A stretch of 13,334 nucleotides of DNA, from NCBI GenBank assembly GCA_017613225.1, contig JAGAEH010000076.1:1-13334 (forward strand), read 5' to 3'. Of the stretch, positions 6,461 to 12,940 are shown piece by piece; position 1 is the stretch's first letter, and each line of letters opens with the position of its first letter. A program made the position numbers and the translations under genes. This DNA is from Lachnospiraceae bacterium (GTDB lineage Bacteria > Bacillota > Clostridia > Lachnospirales > Lachnospiraceae). The notes under the pieces were generated by a model. That model was not told the origin of the DNA. It ran no database searches and saw only the letters and a list, made by a program, of their open reading frames with translations.

Positions 6461-7129
6461 ATGGAATTTAAGGAATATACCGCGAAGACCGTGGACGCCG
6501 CAGTTGCGGACGCCATGGCGGATCTTGGCATTACCAGCGACATGCTGGAGTACGAGGTCGTCGAGAAAGGAAGCGCCGGGATCCTCGGCATCGGCAGCCG
6601 CCCCGCCGTGATCCGGGCCAAGAAGAAATTTACGCTGGAAGGCGTAGCGGAAGAGTTTTTATCCGGCGTATTTGCCACCCTGAACATGGAAGTGGAGACC
6701 CAGATCGTCTACGACGAGGACGCCGCGGAAATGTCCATCGACCTGATCGGCGACGACATGGGCATCCTGATCGGCAAGCGCGGCCAGACGCTGGACTCCC
6801 TGCAGTACCTGACCGGCCTGGCCGTGAACAAGTACAGCGATTCCTATATCCGCGTCAAGCTGGACATTGAAAACTACCGGGAGCGCCGCAAGGAGACCCT
6901 GGAGAACCTGGCCCTCAACATCGCGAAGAAGGTCAAGAGGACCCGCAGGTCCATGGACCTGGAGCCCATGAACCCCTACGAGCGCCGGATCATCCACAGC
7001 ACGCTGCAGAACGACCGTTACGTGATCACCAGCAGCGAAGGGGAGGAGCCCTACCGCCACGTGGTCGTCTCTTTAAAGAAGAACGACCGGTATTCCGGCA
7101 GGGGAAACCGCTACAACGACGAGGACTGA
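6461..7129 (+). CDS. khpB: RNA-binding protein KhpB/Jag (SpoIIIJ-associated)
   Basis: A 222-residue protein with the three Jag parts in order. The Jag-N domain covers residues 1-50 (MEFKEYTAKTVDAAVADAMADLG, then KGSAGILGIGSRPA). The KH domain covers about 75-150, with GxxG motif IGKRGQTLDSLQYL near 103-116. The R3H domain covers about 150-205, with RRIIHSTLQ carrying the Arg/His signature. The tail is basic and Arg/Asn-rich. Jag acts with KhpA in cell elongation and RNA binding in Firmicutes. SD-like AAGAGGA lies six bases before the ATG. It sits 11 bases after yidC and is the last gene before a strong terminator. Confidence 0.96.
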   Translation: MEFKEYTAKTVDAAVADAMADLGITSDMLEYEVVEKGSAGILGIGSRPAVIRAKKKFTLEGVAEEFLSGVFATLNMEVETQIVYDEDAAEMSIDLIGDDMGILIGKRGQTLDSLQYLTGLAVNKYSDSYIRVKLDIENYRERRKETLENLALNIAKKVKRTRRSMDLEPMNPYERRIIHSTLQNDRYVITSSEGEEPYRHVVVSLKKNDRYSGRGNRYNDED

Positions 7130-7147
7130 TCCCGGACCAACGCAATT

Positions 7148-7187
7148 CAGGCTGCTCAAACCCGACGGTTTGTACAGCCTGTTTTTA
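7148..7187 (+). terminator. Intrinsic terminator after khpB
   Basis: CAGGCTG (7148-7154) pairs perfectly with CAGCCTG (7175-7181). An inner stem CAAAC/GTTTG and a six-base loop lie within, and TTTTTA follows directly. This is a textbook rho-independent terminator closing the rpmH operon. Confidence 0.92.
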
Positions 7188-7224
7188 TAAGGATCAAAGA
7201 ACGCTGAAGACGCAAATTCGAAAC

Positions 7225-7420
7225 TGCTGAAGACTGTCGCGACTCGTCGGTACTCGCGTGCCCCGAAGGGGTATAACGAAGGCAAGCTTTGCGCAGCCTG
7301 AGTTTAGTACCGCTACGACCAAGCGCCAAGCTCGCTATGAGCACTTAGAGACTGCGAAGCAGGCACTTACGTGCGATGCATGCCGGCCCCTTAGCGAGCT
7401 TGCGAGCTTAGTAGGCCGGC
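7225..7420. repeat. Folded intergenic repeat-like element(s) between khpB and mnmE
   Basis: The 296 bases between the terminator and mnmE hold no gene I can support but are unusually rich in paired segments. An outer stem CGGTACT (7248-7254) pairs with AGTACCG (7306-7312). Inside it are CCCC-GAA-GGGG (7261-7271) and GCAA/TTGC. Short hairpins CTGC-GAA-GCAG (7352-7362) and GCAC-TTAC-GTGC (7363-7374) follow. A GC stem GCCGGCC (7382-7388) pairs with GGCCGGC (7414-7420). The 3' arms of the first and last stems are both preceded by TTAGTA-like sequence (7304-7309 and 7408-7413), suggesting copies of one element type. I cannot assign a known RNA family. Confidence 0.5.
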
Positions 7421-7483
7421 TCGAGCGTGTCTGAAGCAGTCGGATTTGCGTCAAAGCGCTTGTTTTCAAGGAAGTTTTTTACA

Positions 7484-8869
7484 ATGAAACAATACAGAGA
7501 CGATGATACTATAGCCGCGATCTCCAGCGGAATGACGGAGGCAGGCATCGGCATCGTGCGCGTCAGCGGCCCGGAGGCTCTGAAGATCGCGGAAAAGACC
7601 GTGCGGATCGGCGGAAAGCCCGCATCGGATCTGCAGGCGAACACCGTGCACGTGGGACTGCTGATGCAGGGCGATACGGTGCTGGATCAGGCGGTAGTGC
7701 TGACCATGCGGGCGCCGAAAAGCTACACCGGCGAAGACGTTGTGGAACTGCAGTGCCACGGCGGCCCCTACCTGCTGCGGCGCGTCCTGCAGACGGTGCT
7801 GGACGCCGGCGCCAGGCTGGCGATGCCCGGGGAATTCACCCGCAGGGCCTTCCTGAACGGCAGGATGGACCTGTCCCAGGCCGAGGCGGTGATGGACCTG
7901 ATCGGCTCCCACAGCGAATACGAACGGGCCTCCGCCATGGACCAGCTGAGCGGCAGTTTCAGCAGCCGGATCAACGATCTGCGCAGCAGGATCCTCTACG
8001 AGACCGCCTTTCTGGAGGCGGCGGTGGACGACCCGGAGCACATCTCCACGGAGGGCTACGCGGAAAGGCTGGCAGCGGTCGTAAAGGAGATCCGCGCGCA
8101 GATCGCCGACATGATCCAGGCCGCGGAGAACGCCCGGGTCTTCAAAGCAGGCATCAGGACCGTGATCCTGGGAAGCCCCAACGTGGGGAAGTCTTCCATC
8201 CTGAACCTGCTGCTGGGCAGCGAACGCGCCATCGTCACAGAGATCCCCGGCACCACCAGAGACGTGCTGGAAGAAGCGGTCCGCGTGGGGGACCTTACTC
8301 TCCTGCTGGCAGACACCGCGGGCATACGCCGTTCGGAGGACACCGTGGAGCGGATCGGCATCGAACTGGCGGAAAAGAAGGCGGAAGCGGCGGATCTGAT
8401 ACTGTACGTGATCGATGCGGCGCAGCCGGCCTCCCAGCAGGAGCTTATGCAGGCCGCGAAATGGGTAAAGAATAAGAAGGCCATCCTTCTGCTCAACAAG
8501 ACCGACCTTCCCCAGGCCGCGGACGTCGGAGCGATCAGAGAGATCACAGGGCTGGAGCCCCTCTCCTTCTCCGCCCGCACCGGCGAAGGGCGGAAAGAAC
8601 TATATGATAAAATATTAACGATCTTTTCCGACATGCTGCCCGCATCGGGGGAATACGAGGCGGCGGCCAACCTGCGCCACCTGGAAGAACTGCGGACGGC
8701 GGACAAAAGCCTCGCGCTGGTGGAGGAAGCCATCGCGGCGGGGATGCCGGAGGACCTGTTCACCATCGACCTGATGGACGCCTACACTGCCCTCTCCCGC
8801 ATCGTGGGGGACGCGGCTTCCGAGGCGCTGGTGGACGAGATTTTTTCCAAGTTCTGCATGGGGAAATAA
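7484..8869 (+). CDS. mnmE: tRNA modification GTPase MnmE
   Basis: A 461-residue protein. The N-terminal tetrahydrofolate-binding domain covers about 1-118 (DTIAAISSGMTEAGIGIVRVSG). A helical domain is split around a GTPase domain with G1 GSPNVGKS at 230-237, G3 DTAG at 277-280 and G4 NKTD at 338-341. The C-terminus FCMGK provides the conserved C-x-GK motif. With MnmG it installs the carboxymethylaminomethyl group on U34 of tRNAs. ATG 7484 is chosen, with AAGGAAG about nine bases upstream and a family-like start. An upstream in-frame start at 7427 would add 19 atypical residues. It is first in mnmE-mnmG-rsmG. A promoter is needed after the terminator at 7187, but I could not locate one with confidence. 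Confidence 0.97.
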   Translation: MKQYRDDDTIAAISSGMTEAGIGIVRVSGPEALKIAEKTVRIGGKPASDLQANTVHVGLLMQGDTVLDQAVVLTMRAPKSYTGEDVVELQCHGGPYLLRRVLQTVLDAGARLAMPGEFTRRAFLNGRMDLSQAEAVMDLIGSHSEYERASAMDQLSGSFSSRINDLRSRILYETAFLEAAVDDPEHISTEGYAERLAAVVKEIRAQIADMIQAAENARVFKAGIRTVILGSPNVGKSSILNLLLGSERAIVTEIPGTTRDVLEEAVRVGDLTLLLADTAGIRRSEDTVERIGIELAEKKAEAADLILYVIDAAQPASQQELMQAAKWVKNKKAILLLNKTDLPQAADVGAIREITGLEPLSFSARTGEGRKELYDKILTIFSDMLPASGEYEAAANLRHLEELRTADKSLALVEEAIAAGMPEDLFTIDLMDAYTALSRIVGDAASEALVDEIFSKFCMGK

Positions 8870-8940
8870 TAAAAGGGTCGGAAGGCGGCAAAGGCGCATA
8901 TTTATATGGCGCCGTGCCGCATTACATAGGAAAGACAAGA

Positions 8941-10833
8941 ATGACTTTGATCAGTGAACAATATGACATCGCCATCATCGGAGCGGGCCACGCGGGCTGC
9001 GAAGCGGCTCTGGCCGGAGCGCGGCTGGGAAAGCAGGTGATCCTGTTTACCGTCAGCGCGGACAGTATCGCCATGATGCCCTGCAACCCCAACATCGGCG
9101 GCACTTCCAAAGGACATCTGGTCCGGGAGGTGGACGCCCTGGGCGGCGAGATGGGACGCAATATCGACAAGACCTTCATCCAGTCCCGGATGCTGAACAA
9201 GTCCAAGGGCCCCGCGGTCTATTCCCTGCGTGCCCAGGCCGACAAACAGCGCTATTCCGCGGAGATGCGGAAGACCCTGGAGAACACGCCGGGCCTTAAG
9301 ATCCGCCAGACGGAGGTGCGTTCCATCGATATCGAAAACGGCGCAGTGGTCTCCGTGACCACTGTATCCGGCGCTGTCTATTATTGTAAGGCCGCCATAT
9401 TGTGTACCGGAACCTATCTGCGGGCACGCTGCATCTACGGGGAAGTCAGCATGGCCACGGGACCCAACGGCCTGCCGGCGGCCAATTTGCTGACAGAGTC
9501 GCTGGTGAACGCCGGGATCCGTGTACGGCGGTTCAAGACCGGTACACCGGCCCGGGTAGACGCCCGCAGTCTGGACTTTTCCCGCATGGAAGAGCAGCCG
9601 GGGGACGTGCCCATCACGCCGTTCTCCTTTGAGACGGACCCGGAAAGCATCCAGAAGCCTCAGGTCTCCTGCTGGCTGACCTATACCAACGAGGAGACGC
9701 ATCAGATCATCCGGGACAACCTGGACCGCTCTCCTCTCTTCTCCGGTGTGATCGAAGGCACCGGGCCCCGTTACTGCCCTTCCATCGAGGACAAGGTGGT
9801 GCGTTTCGCGGAAAAGGACAGGCATCAGCTCTTCCTGGAGCCGGAAGGCCTGTACACCAACGAGATGTACATCTCCGGGATGTCCAGCTCCATGCCGGAA
9901 GACGTGCAGGAGCGGATGATCCACACCGTGCCCGGCATGGAACACGCTCATATCGTCCGGAACGCCTACGCCATAGAATATGACTGCCTGGACGCCACCC
10001 AGCTGAAGGCCAGTCTGGAGTTTAAGGAGATCAAGGGCCTGTTCAGCGCAGGTCAGTCCAACGGCAGCTCCGGCTATGAAGAAGCGGCTGCCCAGGGACT
10101 GATGGCGGGAATCAACGCCGTACGGCTCATTAATGGGGAGGAGCCCATCGTTCTGGACCGTTCCCAGGCCTATATCGGCGTATTGATCGACGATCTGATC
10201 ACAAAAGAGACCAACGAACCCTACAGAATGATGACGTCAAGGGCGGAATACCGTCTTCTGCTGCGTCAGGACAACGCAGATCTGCGGCTGACAAAGATCG
10301 GCTACGAAGCCGGTCTGATCCCGCAGGAGCGGTACGAAAGACTGCTGAAAAAGGAATCGCAGATCAACTCGGAGATCGAAAGGGTCGGCAAAGTCTTCTT
10401 AGGTGTCCGCTCAGAGGTCCAGGAGCTGCTGGCGCAGCGGGGATCCACCCCTCTCATCTCCGGCGCATCCCTGTCAGAACTTATTAAAAGACCGGAACTG
10501 GATTACGAGATCCTGGCGCCGCTGGACAAAGAGCGGCCAAAACTGCCTGCGGACGTGCGGGAACAGGTGAATATCGCCATAAAGTATGAGGGATACATCC
10601 GCCGCCAGGAAGAACAGGTGGAAAGGTTTAAAAAACTGGAAGTAAAAAGGATCCCGGCTGATACGGATTATGACAAGATCGGCAGCCTGCGGCTGGAGGC
10701 AAGGCAGAAACTGAAAAAGCTGCGTCCCGAAAGCCTGGGACAGGCATCCAGGATCTCAGGAGTGTCCCCGGCGGATATTTCCGTGCTGAATGTGTGGCTG
10801 GAGAAAAACAGGAGGGCCGGCGAACATGAATGA
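8941..10833 (+). CDS. mnmG: tRNA U34 carboxymethylaminomethyltransferase FAD subunit MnmG (GidA)
   Basis: A 630-residue flavoprotein of typical length. It has the FAD dinucleotide motif IIGAGHAGCEAALAGARLG near residues 12-30, then the family blocks CNPNIGGTSKGHLVREVDALGG and QSRMLNKSKGPAV. Further family blocks are FKTGTPARV, GQSNGSSGYEEAAAQG and MTSRAEYRLLLRQDNADLRLT, and the C-terminal domain ends in NVWLEKNRR. It works with MnmE on tRNA U34. ATG 8941 has AGGAAAG six bases upstream. A GTG at 8914 is in frame but would add nine unlike residues. It lies 71 bases after mnmE and overlaps the preferred rsmG start by eight bases. Confidence 0.97.
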   Translation: MTLISEQYDIAIIGAGHAGCEAALAGARLGKQVILFTVSADSIAMMPCNPNIGGTSKGHLVREVDALGGEMGRNIDKTFIQSRMLNKSKGPAVYSLRAQADKQRYSAEMRKTLENTPGLKIRQTEVRSIDIENGAVVSVTTVSGAVYYCKAAILCTGTYLRARCIYGEVSMATGPNGLPAANLLTESLVNAGIRVRRFKTGTPARVDARSLDFSRMEEQPGDVPITPFSFETDPESIQKPQVSCWLTYTNEETHQIIRDNLDRSPLFSGVIEGTGPRYCPSIEDKVVRFAEKDRHQLFLEPEGLYTNEMYISGMSSSMPEDVQERMIHTVPGMEHAHIVRNAYAIEYDCLDATQLKASLEFKEIKGLFSAGQSNGSSGYEEAAAQGLMAGINAVRLINGEEPIVLDRSQAYIGVLIDDLITKETNEPYRMMTSRAEYRLLLRQDNADLRLTKIGYEAGLIPQERYERLLKKESQINSEIERVGKVFLGVRSEVQELLAQRGSTPLISGASLSELIKRPELDYEILAPLDKERPKLPADVREQVNIAIKYEGYIRRQEEQVERFKKLEVKRIPADTDYDKIGSLRLEARQKLKKLRPESLGQASRISGVSPADISVLNVWLEKNRRAGEHE

Positions 10834-11911
10834 AGATATGAAAAATGTCAAGGGCCAGGAGCCTCCCATGACAGAGTACGCAAAGCATATTCTGGAGGAA
10901 ACTTCCAGGCTGACTGCTCTGGCTGACGCGGAAAAGGCTGAAAAACTTGAAAAATACTATGAAATGGTCCTGGACTACAATGAAAAGGTAAATCTGACGG
11001 CTATTACAGAGAAGGAAGACTTTCTGCAGAAGCATTTTTTGGACAGCCTTGCATTGATCGCGGACCGGAATGTTTCACGTGAAACATTTTGGGGGAAAAG
11101 CAGAAAGAAAATTGTTTCACGTGAAACAATTGGCGATGATTGCGGCGATGAAAATGTTGCACGTGAAACTGTAAGTGAAAACTACGACAAAGATAATGTT
11201 TCACGTGAAACACTTAAAGATGCCGTGACGGACATCTCTGATGAGAAAAGTGATGGAAAGAATGTTTCACGTGAAACAAATGATGAAAGCGTCGCATCTG
11301 TAAAAATATCTGATGAGAGCAATGACAAAAAGAATGTTTCATGTGAAACATCAGAAATAACAGCGGATCCGAAGAATGTTTCACGTGAAACATGGATCAG
11401 ACCCGGCGCAAAGGTCATTGACATAGGTACTGGCGCAGGATTTCCTGGTATTCCTTTGGCCATATTCCGCGAAGATATTCGCGTCACGTTGCTGGATTCC
11501 CTTAACAAGAGGGTGTTTTTCCTGGAAAACACTGTAAAAACGCTTGGCTTGAAGAAATGTGAGGCGATCCATGCCCGCGCGGAGGATCTGGCGCATCAGG
11601 AAAAATACAGGGAAAGTTACGACGTCTGTGTATCCCGTGCTGTAGCAGCTCTGCCGGTTTTGTGCGAATACTGTCTGCCTTATGTGAGAAAAGGCGGTTA
11701 TTTCGTGTCTTATAAAGCGGCTGGAGCTGAAGAAGAAGTTCGATCGGCTGAAAAGGCCATAAAAGTGCTGGGCGGAAAACTGCATGCGATAGACACGGTC
11801 GTTCTGCCCGGGACCGACATAGAGAGAAAGCTCATAGTTATCAAAAAGGTCGAAACAACGCCCAAAAAGTATCCCAGAAAGGCTGGAACTCCTTCCAAAA
11901 GTCCTTTATAA
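10826..11911 (+). CDS. rsmG: 16S rRNA m7G methyltransferase RsmG with a parS-bearing in-frame insertion
   Basis: A 361-residue RsmG (GidB); the family is about 210-240 residues. RsmG uses SAM to methylate a conserved guanine in the 530 loop of 16S rRNA. The N-terminal helical part (YYEMVLDYNEKVNLTAITEKEDFLQKHFLDSLALI) ends near residue 81. The SAM motif VIDIGTGAGFPGIPLAI begins near 197. VTLLDSLNKRVFFLE, RAVAALPVL and TPKKYPRKAGTPSKSP follow, as in Bacillus RsmG. Residues 82-189 are an extra, hydrophilic, probably disordered insertion rich in Asp/Glu/Lys/Ser. It repeats NVSRET-like hexapeptides encoded by parS centromere sites. The frame is uninterrupted, so the enzyme may still work. ATG 10826 has AGGAGG ten bases upstream; ATG 10868 with AGGAG six bases upstream is a credible alternative that fits the family start better. 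No terminator is visible downstream. Confidence 0.95.
   Translation: MNEDMKNVKGQEPPMTEYAKHILEETSRLTALADAEKAEKLEKYYEMVLDYNEKVNLTAITEKEDFLQKHFLDSLALIADRNVSRETFWGKSRKKIVSRETIGDDCGDENVARETVSENYDKDNVSRETLKDAVTDISDEKSDGKNVSRETNDESVASVKISDESNDKKNVSCETSEITADPKNVSRETWIRPGAKVIDIGTGAGFPGIPLAIFREDIRVTLLDSLNKRVFFLENTVKTLGLKKCEAIHARAEDLAHQEKYRESYDVCVSRAVAALPVLCEYCLPYVRKGGYFVSYKAAGAEEEVRSAEKAIKVLGGKLHAIDTVVLPGTDIERKLIVIKKVETTPKKYPRKAGTPSKSPL
11071..11086. other. parS site 1, perfect
   Basis: TGTTTCACGTGAAACA. The palindrome extends two bases each side, to 20 bp. Read in rsmG as Asn-Val-Ser-Arg-Glu-Thr. Confidence 0.95.
11113..11128. other. parS site 2, perfect
   Basis: TGTTTCACGTGAAACA. The flanks AAT and ATT extend the palindrome to 22 bp (11110-11131), the longest in the array. 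Read as Ile-Val-Ser-Arg-Glu-Thr. Confidence 0.95.
11155..11170. other. parS site 3, variant with two mismatches
   Basis: TGTTGCACGTGAAACT differs at positions 5 and 16, and reads Asn-Val-Ala-Arg-Glu-Thr. The central CACGTG core is kept and the 42-bp spacing on both sides is preserved. It may bind ParB weakly. Confidence 0.8.
11197..11212. other. parS site 4, perfect
   Basis: TGTTTCACGTGAAACA, 42 bp after site 3. Read as Asn-Val-Ser-Arg-Glu-Thr. Confidence 0.95.
11263..11278. other. parS site 5, perfect
   Basis: TGTTTCACGTGAAACA, 66 bp after site 4. It ends the first copy of a 45-bp duplicated unit (11234-11278). Confidence 0.95.
11335..11350. other. parS site 6, one-base variant
   Basis: TGTTTCATGTGAAACA has a C-to-T change in the central core, which turns Arg (CGT) into Cys (TGT) in RsmG. 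It ends the second copy of the 45-bp unit (11306-11350). Confidence 0.85.
11377..11392. other. parS site 7, perfect
   Basis: TGTTTCACGTGAAACA, 42 bp after site 6. The next codon (Trp190) returns directly to ordinary RsmG sequence leading into the SAM motif. Confidence 0.95.
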
Positions 11912-11978
11912 GAGCAAAATGACAGTATTATCAGGGTGTTCTTGATAAACAACAGAAAAACTTCATATTATTGGAAGA

Positions 11979-12007
11979 TTGAACATCTCCGATCCTCATG
12001 TTATAAT
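11979..12007 (+). promoter_or_regulatory. Promoter of parA-parB
   Basis: -35 TTGAAC (11979-11984) and -10 TATAAT (12002-12007) with an exact 17-base spacer, 31 bases before the parA ATG. It lies about 590 bp downstream of the last parS site. The rest of the 127-base rsmG-parA gap shows only a weak AT stem. Confidence 0.85.
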
Positions 12008-12038
12008 TTAACGCGAAGATCTGGAGGTGTTTTTGTAT

Positions 12039-12803
12039 ATGAACAGGATCATAGCAATAGCCAATCAAAAAGGCGGTGTCGGCAAGACCACAACGGCCAT
12101 CAATCTGGCTGCCGGTTTGGCAGGAAGACACCGGAAAGTCCTTGCCATCGACATCGATCCGCAGGGAAACATGACCTCTGGCCTTGGAATTGCGAAAAAT
12201 GACGACGATAAGAACATTTATTCTGTATTGTGCGGGGACTGCGAAGCCGCGGATGCTGTTGTAAAGACGGAAGTCAAGCGTCTGGACCTGCTTCCTTCCC
12301 ACGTCGACCTGGCAGGTGCCGAGATCGAGCTGATCGACAGGCCGCGCCGGGAGTATCTGCTGAAAGAACAGGCGGCATCGCTGCTTTCGGAGTATGATTA
12401 CGTGATCATCGACTGCCCGCCGGCCCTCAGCATTCTTACGATCAATGCCCTGACCACCGCGAATACGGTGCTGGTGCCGATCCAGTGCGAGTTTTATGCT
12501 CTGGAGGGCCTGTCGCAGCTGATCCACACCATTGATCTGGTTAAAGACCGCCTGAATCCCGAGCTTTCCATAGAAGGCGTGGTATTCACCATGTTTGACA
12601 GCCGCACCAATCTGTCGCAGCAGGTGGTGGACAACGTCAGGGATCATCTGGATCAGCACATCTATCGCACGGTGATCCCGCGCAACGTCCGGCTGGCGGA
12701 AGCGCCCAGCTTCGGACAGCCCATCCAGCTGTACGACAAGCGGTCCTCCGGCGCCATGGCATACGACGCTCTGGCGAAGGAAGTAGACAAGAGAAAGTTG
12801 TAA
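12039..12803 (+). CDS. parA: Chromosome partitioning ATPase ParA (Soj)
   Basis: A 254-residue deviant-Walker ATPase without the N-terminal helix-turn-helix of plasmid type Ia ParA. The P-loop KGGVGKTTT is at residues 11-19, with the signature Lys. DIDPQGNMTSGLG is near 43-55, DCPPALSILTINAL near 124-137, and the C-terminal block NVRLAEAPSFGQPIQLYDKRSSGAMAY follows. ParA binds nucleoid DNA as an ATP dimer and is released by ParB; in Bacillus, Soj also regulates DnaA. GGAGGTG at 12023-12029 lies nine bases before ATG 12039. A GTG at 12027 overlaps that ribosome site and is unlikely. It has its own promoter, and parB follows after 137 bases. Confidence 0.96.
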   Translation: MNRIIAIANQKGGVGKTTTAINLAAGLAGRHRKVLAIDIDPQGNMTSGLGIAKNDDDKNIYSVLCGDCEAADAVVKTEVKRLDLLPSHVDLAGAEIELIDRPRREYLLKEQAASLLSEYDYVIIDCPPALSILTINALTTANTVLVPIQCEFYALEGLSQLIHTIDLVKDRLNPELSIEGVVFTMFDSRTNLSQQVVDNVRDHLDQHIYRTVIPRNVRLAEAPSFGQPIQLYDKRSSGAMAYDALAKEVDKRKL

Positions 12804-12940
12804 GGACGACCGACGCCCATGGAAGCAGAGCAGAGGAAAAGGGAAGGCTGTCGGAGCCAAAGCGGACAGAAAAACCGCCCCTGATCATTGAAGACGGGAA
12901 AGAATAAAGCATACATTCATCAATAAAGGAGTGAGTTGAC

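Larger units (their letters stand above)
11234..11350 (+). repeat. Diverged direct repeat of a linker-plus-parS unit
   Basis: The 45-bp stretches 11234-11278 and 11306-11350 align from ATCTCTGATGAG / ATATCTGATGAG through to the end of parS sites 5 and 6. They encode ISDEKSDGKNVSRET and ISDESNDKKNVSCET. The 72-bp offset is in frame. This looks like an old tandem duplication that enlarged the array. Confidence 0.75.
11071..11392. other. Seven-site parS centromere array inside rsmG
   Basis: Seven copies of the 16-bp palindrome TGTTTCACGTGAAACA or a close variant start at 11071, 11113, 11155, 11197, 11263, 11335 and 11377. Intervals are 42, 42, 42, 66, 72 and 42 bp, all multiples of three, so every site is read in the same codon phase. 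Five copies are perfect. The palindrome is the well-established ParB/Spo0J binding site of Firmicutes chromosomes. parA and parB lie 650 bp and more downstream. In Bacillus, ParB loads at parS, spreads as CTP-dependent clamps and recruits SMC. That this array does the same is inferred from the sequence identity and the neighbours. Confidence 0.95.

Noticed and set aside
7753..8475. Plus-strand open frame of 240 codons inside mnmE
   Set aside because: Out-of-frame shadow rich in Gly/Arg/Asp/Pro; mnmE covers it with all GTPase motifs.
8893..8913. Hairpin between mnmE and mnmG (GGCGC-ATAT / ATAT-GGCGCC)
   Set aside because: A real stem with a one-base bulge, but no T run. mnmG appears co-transcribed, so it is not called a terminator.
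8902..9951. Minus-strand open frame of 349 codons opposite mnmG
   Set aside because: A shadow of mnmG, which is complete and family-typical on the plus strand.
11071..11392. CRISPR-like array (regular short repeats with spacers)
   Set aside because: The 16-bp repeats are exact parS palindromes, the spacers are in-frame coding linkers, and no cas genes are present.
11004..11532. Minus-strand small frames rich in MFHVKH or VSHET repeats
   Set aside because: They arise because parS is palindromic and stop-free in two phases on both strands. No ribosome sites or family matches.
11922..11947. Possible terminator after rsmG (TTATCA / TGATAA stem)
   Set aside because: Six AT-rich pairs and no T run after the stem.
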